In this document: positions 60,837-64,000 of the stretch, piece by piece | How the letters are laid out: every line of letters begins with the position of its first letter | How positions within the stretch are numbered: position 1 is the stretch's first letter | Origin: Mycolicibacterium porcinum | GTDB lineage: Bacteria; Actinomycetota; Actinomycetes; Mycobacteriales; Mycobacteriaceae | Direction of reading: 5' to 3' | Length of the DNA: 64,000 nt | Assembly: GCA_002086835.1 (NCBI GenBank) | Contig: MVIG01000005.1 | Coordinates: 124,001-188,000 of the forward strand | The notes under the pieces: model-generated | Database searches by the model: none | What the model was told of the DNA's origin: nothing | The model's input: only the letters and a program-made list of their open reading frames with translations | Made by a program: the position numbers and the translations under genes

Positions 60837-61337
60837 TCAGTCGTCGATGAGGTGCTCGAACGCTTCGAGGTTCTTCAGCGACTCACCGCGCGAAACCCGC
60901 CACTCCCACTCTTTCTGGATCGATGAGCGGAATCCCAGCTCGAGCAAGGTGTTGAAGTCGGAGTCGACGGCTTCGAGCACCTGGCCCAGCACCCGGTCGA
61001 TCTCGTCGGCGGTGACCGAGTGCAGTGCCATCCGGCCGACGAGATAGATGTCGCCGACGTTGTCGAGGGTGTAGGCGACGCCGTAGAGCCTGCGGTTGCG
61101 CTTGAGCAGGAACCGGTAGACGCCTTCGAAGTTCTCGTCGGGCTTGCGGCACACGAACGCCTCGACCCGTACCGAGTGCTCGCCGATGCTCAGGATGGTG
61201 TTGGTCTTGAGTTTCCGCTCCCCGGGCAACTCCACGACGATGCCGGGCAACCCGCCGTGGGCGCCCTCGTGCCGGTGGTAGACCAGCTCGTGCTCGTCGA
61301 GGGTGTCGGTGATGACCTGTGCGACGTCGGCCGCCAT
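60837..61337 (-). CDS. YbjN-domain protein (Rv0487-like)
   Basis: 166 residues from ATG 61337, overlapping the mshA stop (TAATG). Single YbjN/type III secretion chaperone-like fold: LPGIVVELPGERKLKTNT, FVCRKPDENFEGVYRFLLKRNRRLYGVAYTLD and GDIYLVGRMALHSV. In M. tuberculosis Rv0487 also lies between mshA and gpm1. YbjN proteins modify motility or stress responses in E. coli by unknown means; a role in mycothiol metabolism is possible only by association. Confidence 0.88.
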   Translation of the reverse strand: MAADVAQVITDTLDEHELVYHRHEGAHGGLPGIVVELPGERKLKTNTILSIGEHSVRVEAFVCRKPDENFEGVYRFLLKRNRRLYGVAYTLDNVGDIYLVGRMALHSVTADEIDRVLGQVLEAVDSDFNTLLELGFRSSIQKEWEWRVSRGESLKNLEAFEHLIDD

Positions 61338-62641
61338 TACGCCCGCACCCCCCGACGCAGCGCGAACCGCCGCCCGGGGCGGCGGCCCGACACCCTGCGG
61401 TGCCGCGAGCGGTAGTCGCTCATCGCGTGGGCGTAGCTGTTCAGCAGGGCATCGACGGTGTGCGCCCACGAGAACTGGGCGGCGTGCGCCGCGGCGGCCA
61501 CGCTCAGCGGGCCCGGATCGCGCTGCAGCACGTCGTCGATCGCGGCGGCCCAGTCGTCGACGTCGTGGCCTTCGACCAGGGCCCCGCTGACCCCGTCGGC
61601 CACCGCGACGGGCAGACCGCCGACGGCGGCCGCCACCACCGGCGTCCCGCACGCCTGGGCCTCGATGGCGACCAGGCCGAAGGATTCCGAGTAGCTGGGC
61701 ACGGCGACCAGGTCGGCCGCGCGGTACACGTTGACCAGTTGTTCGCGAGATTGCGGCGGCAGGAATGTCACGCGGTCGGTGATACCCAGTTCATCGGCCA
61801 GCCGAATCAGGGTGTCCGGTTCGGCCAGGCCACTCCCGGACGGCCCGCCGGCGATCAGCACCCGGACCCCGGGCAGTTTGGCGGCCGCGCGCAGCAGCAC
61901 ATCGGGGGCCTTGAGCGGTTGGATCCGGCCCACGAACGCGACCACCTGTTCGCGGGGCGCGATCCCGAGCACCGCCCGCGCCGCGTCGCGATCCCCCGGC
62001 GTGAAGGCGTCCAGATCGACGCCCGGATGCACCACATCGATCCGGCCCGGATCGGCGTGATGCAGTGAAACCAGTTGTTGGGCTTCGTGTTCGGTGTTGA
62101 CGATGAGGCGGTCGGCCTCGTCGACCACCTGCTGCTCCCCCACCGCGCGCAGCGGCGGCTCGGGCGAGTCACCCGCAGCCAGGGCGGCGTTCTTCACCGC
62201 GGCCAGGGTGTGCGCGGTGTGGACCAGCGGCACCGCCCAGCGGTCCCGGGCCAGCCAGCCGACCTGACCCGACAGCCAATAATGCGAGTGCACGACGTCG
62301 TAATAGCCGGGCTCATGGGTCGCCTCGGCGCGCAACACCCCCGCGGTGAACGCGCACAGCTGGGTGGGCAGATCGTATTTGTCCAGGCCCTCGAACGGCC
62401 CGGCCACCACGTTGCGCACCAGCACGCCTGGCGCCACCGGCACCACCGGGGCGTCCGACGACGAGGTGGCCCTGGTGAAGACCTCCACCTCGACACCGCG
62501 TTTGGCCAGCTGCAATGCGGTCTGCAGCACGTACACATTCATCCCGCCGGCGTCACCGGTGCCCGGTTGCGCCAGCGGCGAAGTATGTACGGATAACACC
62601 GCAACGCGGCGCGGAATCTCGAGGTCCGGGGCTAGACGCAC
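61337..62641 (-). CDS. mshA: D-inositol-3-phosphate glycosyltransferase (mycothiol synthesis)
   Basis: 434 residues from GTG 62641 ([22 protein letters not shown]), counterpart of Rv0486. GT-B, GT4 family: [12 protein letters not shown] acceptor/donor loop near residue 27-38, [17 protein letters not shown], and the donor-site E-x7-E in [19 protein letters not shown]. It transfers N-acetylglucosamine to inositol-3-phosphate, the first step in making mycothiol, the main low-molecular-weight thiol. The longer ORF start is not conserved. Stop and next ATG overlap. Confidence 0.96.
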   Translation of the reverse strand: MRLAPDLEIPRRVAVLSVHTSPLAQPGTGDAGGMNVYVLQTALQLAKRGVEVEVFTRATSSSDAPVVPVAPGVLVRNVVAGPFEGLDKYDLPTQLCAFTAGVLRAEATHEPGYYDVVHSHYWLSGQVGWLARDRWAVPLVHTAHTLAAVKNAALAAGDSPEPPLRAVGEQQVVDEADRLIVNTEHEAQQLVSLHHADPGRIDVVHPGVDLDAFTPGDRDAARAVLGIAPREQVVAFVGRIQPLKAPDVLLRAAAKLPGVRVLIAGGPSGSGLAEPDTLIRLADELGITDRVTFLPPQSREQLVNVYRAADLVAVPSYSESFGLVAIEAQACGTPVVAAAVGGLPVAVADGVSGALVEGHDVDDWAAAIDDVLQRDPGPLSVAAAAHAAQFSWAHTVDALLNSYAHAMSDYRSRHRRVSGRRPGRRFALRRGVRA

Positions 62642-62651
62642 ACAGACATGT

Positions 62652-63995
62652 CTACACCGCTGCGGATCGGCGGGTTTGAGCGCGCCGCATGGCACCGATC
62701 GGATCGGCGTACAGGCCGCCCAGCGAAACGATGCCCGCGCTGGCCTCCTGGACCCGGTTGCCGAACGCCGTCAGCCGGATATCGCGGGGCCCCAGCACCG
62801 AACGACGCGTCACCGCGTCCTCCACGACCGGCATGCCCTCGGGGTATTCGGTGAAGGCCTGGCCGCCGAGCACCAGATCGTCGGGGTTGAGCAGATCACG
62901 AAGGAGCGCGACGGCCTCACCGAGCACGCGGGCCCGGTCCGCCAGCAGCTCGACCGCTTTGTCGTTGCCCTGCCGGGCCGCGCGCAGCACCGTCGCGAGC
63001 GTCGACGACGGGCCCTCGGCCGGGATGATCCGCAGCTTGCGGGCGGCGTTGAGCACCGCCTCGTCACTCACGGTGGATTCCAATTGCCCTGAGCCACCGA
63101 GCAATTCAGACTGCGCGGGCAGGCCGGCGATGGTTCCGGGGCCGCTGGCCGGGGAGTGCACGCGGCCGTCGATCGACAACGCGTACCCGACGGTCTCGCG
63201 GGCGTACACGTAGAGGCTGGTGCGGGCCGGGGCACCGACGGCCTCGGGCGAGGAACGCCGTCCGCCCAGCAGCAGCTCGGCACCGGCCATCGCGTCGACG
63301 TGCGAGGCCACCGACACCGGCAGCCCGAGCGCTTCGGCGAGCACCGGCCCCACCGGGGCGTCGGCCCAGCCGAGCCGGGGGTGATCGAGGTATCCGGTGG
63401 CGCTGTCGACGACGCCACCGGAGGCAACACCGACCCACAGCGGACGACGCCGATGCCAGCGGCTCAGGTAGCGGCGGGCGCTGGAGGCCAGCGTGGCCAG
63501 CGCCGCGGATTGGGGCCCCGACGGGGTCGGCGTCTCGACCACGTCCAGGGTGCGGCCGAGCAGATCGGTGGCCACGATGCTGGTGGTACGCGCGCCGATG
63601 TGGACACCGAGCGTGAGGTACGGCTCGTGGTTGACCTCGACGGGTACGCGGGGCCGACCGATGGCCCCCGAAACCGCGAGATCTGCACGCTCACGCAGGA
63701 TTCCGGCGTCGAGCAGCGCCGTCACCTGACGGTTGACGGTGGCGATGCTCAACTGGGTGAGCTGTGCGATGGCGTCCCGGGCGATGGGGCCGCGGGTGCG
63801 GACCGCGCTGAACACCGACGCCGCGGCGGCGTCGGGCACCTTCAGCGACGGGGCGACGATGTGCAGGAGCCGGGACTGCGGATAACGCGAGGCGGCGGCC
63901 AGCGTCCGGGACGGACGGGCGAGGTTGCCTGCACCGGCGGACGAAGCCGAGGCGGTACGTGCGGTGCGACGGGGAGCGGAGATGGCGGTGGTCAC
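62652..63995 (-). CDS. ROK-family transcriptional regulator (Rv0485-like)
   Basis: 447 residues from GTG 63995; the window ends five bases upstream, so a longer start cannot be ruled out. N-terminal winged helix ([39 protein letters not shown]) followed by the ROK sugar-kinase-like domain with [29 protein letters not shown] and a GDLL-type [12 protein letters not shown]. The glucose-phosphorylating Asp seems replaced, so it is likely a regulator without kinase activity. Rv0485 is reported to regulate the pe13-ppe18 genes; targets here are unknown. Confidence 0.85.
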   Translation of the reverse strand: MTTAISAPRRTARTASASSAGAGNLARPSRTLAAASRYPQSRLLHIVAPSLKVPDAAAASVFSAVRTRGPIARDAIAQLTQLSIATVNRQVTALLDAGILRERADLAVSGAIGRPRVPVEVNHEPYLTLGVHIGARTTSIVATDLLGRTLDVVETPTPSGPQSAALATLASSARRYLSRWHRRRPLWVGVASGGVVDSATGYLDHPRLGWADAPVGPVLAEALGLPVSVASHVDAMAGAELLLGGRRSSPEAVGAPARTSLYVYARETVGYALSIDGRVHSPASGPGTIAGLPAQSELLGGSGQLESTVSDEAVLNAARKLRIIPAEGPSSTLATVLRAARQGNDKAVELLADRARVLGEAVALLRDLLNPDDLVLGGQAFTEYPEGMPVVEDAVTRRSVLGPRDIRLTAFGNRVQEASAGIVSLGGLYADPIGAMRRAQTRRSAAV

Positions 63996-64000
63996 GTGAA

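Noticed and set aside
1-64000. CRISPR arrays, restriction-modification or toxin-antitoxin systems
   Set aside because: No regularly spaced repeats, Cas, methylase or recognisable toxin-antitoxin pairs were found. The only HNH-like sequence is the truncated remnant in the islet.

Overview
This window is high-GC actinobacterial chromosome from a Mycobacterium, most likely a fast-growing (Mycolicibacterium-type) species. The evidence is gene content and order. From about 20 kb rightwards the genes run in almost the same order as M. tuberculosis Rv0535 back to Rv0485, read in reverse. The left part matches the Rv0547c-Rv0542c neighbourhood with extra accessory genes. The species cannot be fixed from the sequence alone. 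No tRNA, rRNA, CRISPR array or intact insertion sequence was seen.

Layout. 1-7.4 kb: end of an SDR gene, then a five-gene minus-strand cluster (NodB-type deacetylase, agmatinase-type ureohydrolase, two SDRs, APC permease) divergent from a PucR regulator, then a VOC protein. This looks like an uptake and breakdown pathway for a guanidino or ureide compound. 7.4-11.8 kb: phosphate transporter pitA with small partners, flanked by two oppositely oriented DUF3349 genes, then menE and a PPOX-type flavoprotein. 11.8-17.8 kb: GNAT enzyme and a TetR regulator facing an MmpS-MmpL-DUF732-DUF5078 export operon across a strong palindromic operator. 17.8-23.4 kb: nitronate monooxygenase, MTA phosphorylase, menA, a small HTH/Clp-N pair with tandem operators, and an MHS-family transporter. 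23.4-31.3 kb: cytochrome c maturation (ParA-like ATPase, ccsB, resB, ccdA, TlpA-like) plus a phosphatase and hemL.

31.4-33.0 kb: a 1.57-kb islet bounded by perfect 21-bp direct repeats, carrying a DUF2510 protein and a truncated HNH nuclease. 33.0-40.8 kb: accessory metabolism and resistance genes (two deazaflavin-type reductases, acyl-ACP desaturase, methyltransferase-like membrane protein, PPOX protein, TetR/MpaB pair, Tat esterase, APH-type kinase). 40.8-47.7 kb: heme operon hemA-hemC-hemD-hemB with small membrane proteins. 47.7-57.1 kb: HAD phosphatase, HadA-like dehydratase, acyltransferase, epimerase, bS22, BldC-like regulator, proC, thioesterase, sugar isomerase, Rv0497-like protein and Ppx. 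57.2-64 kb: Rv0495c-like protein, regX3-senX3, gpmA, YbjN protein, mshA and an ROK regulator.

Functional links. Heme synthesis (hemA, C, D, B, L) sits near heme-dependent cytochrome c assembly. menA and menE serve menaquinone. pitA and senX3-regX3 both concern phosphate, and PHO-box-like 11-nt repeats occur near each. The most unusual structures are the 21-bp-bounded islet, a tandem repeat of tiny Shine-Dalgarno/ATG-CGG-TCC-TGA cistrons before proC followed by a cysteine-rich overlapping uORF, and a dispersed long palindrome found twice, once inside the 5' end of resB.
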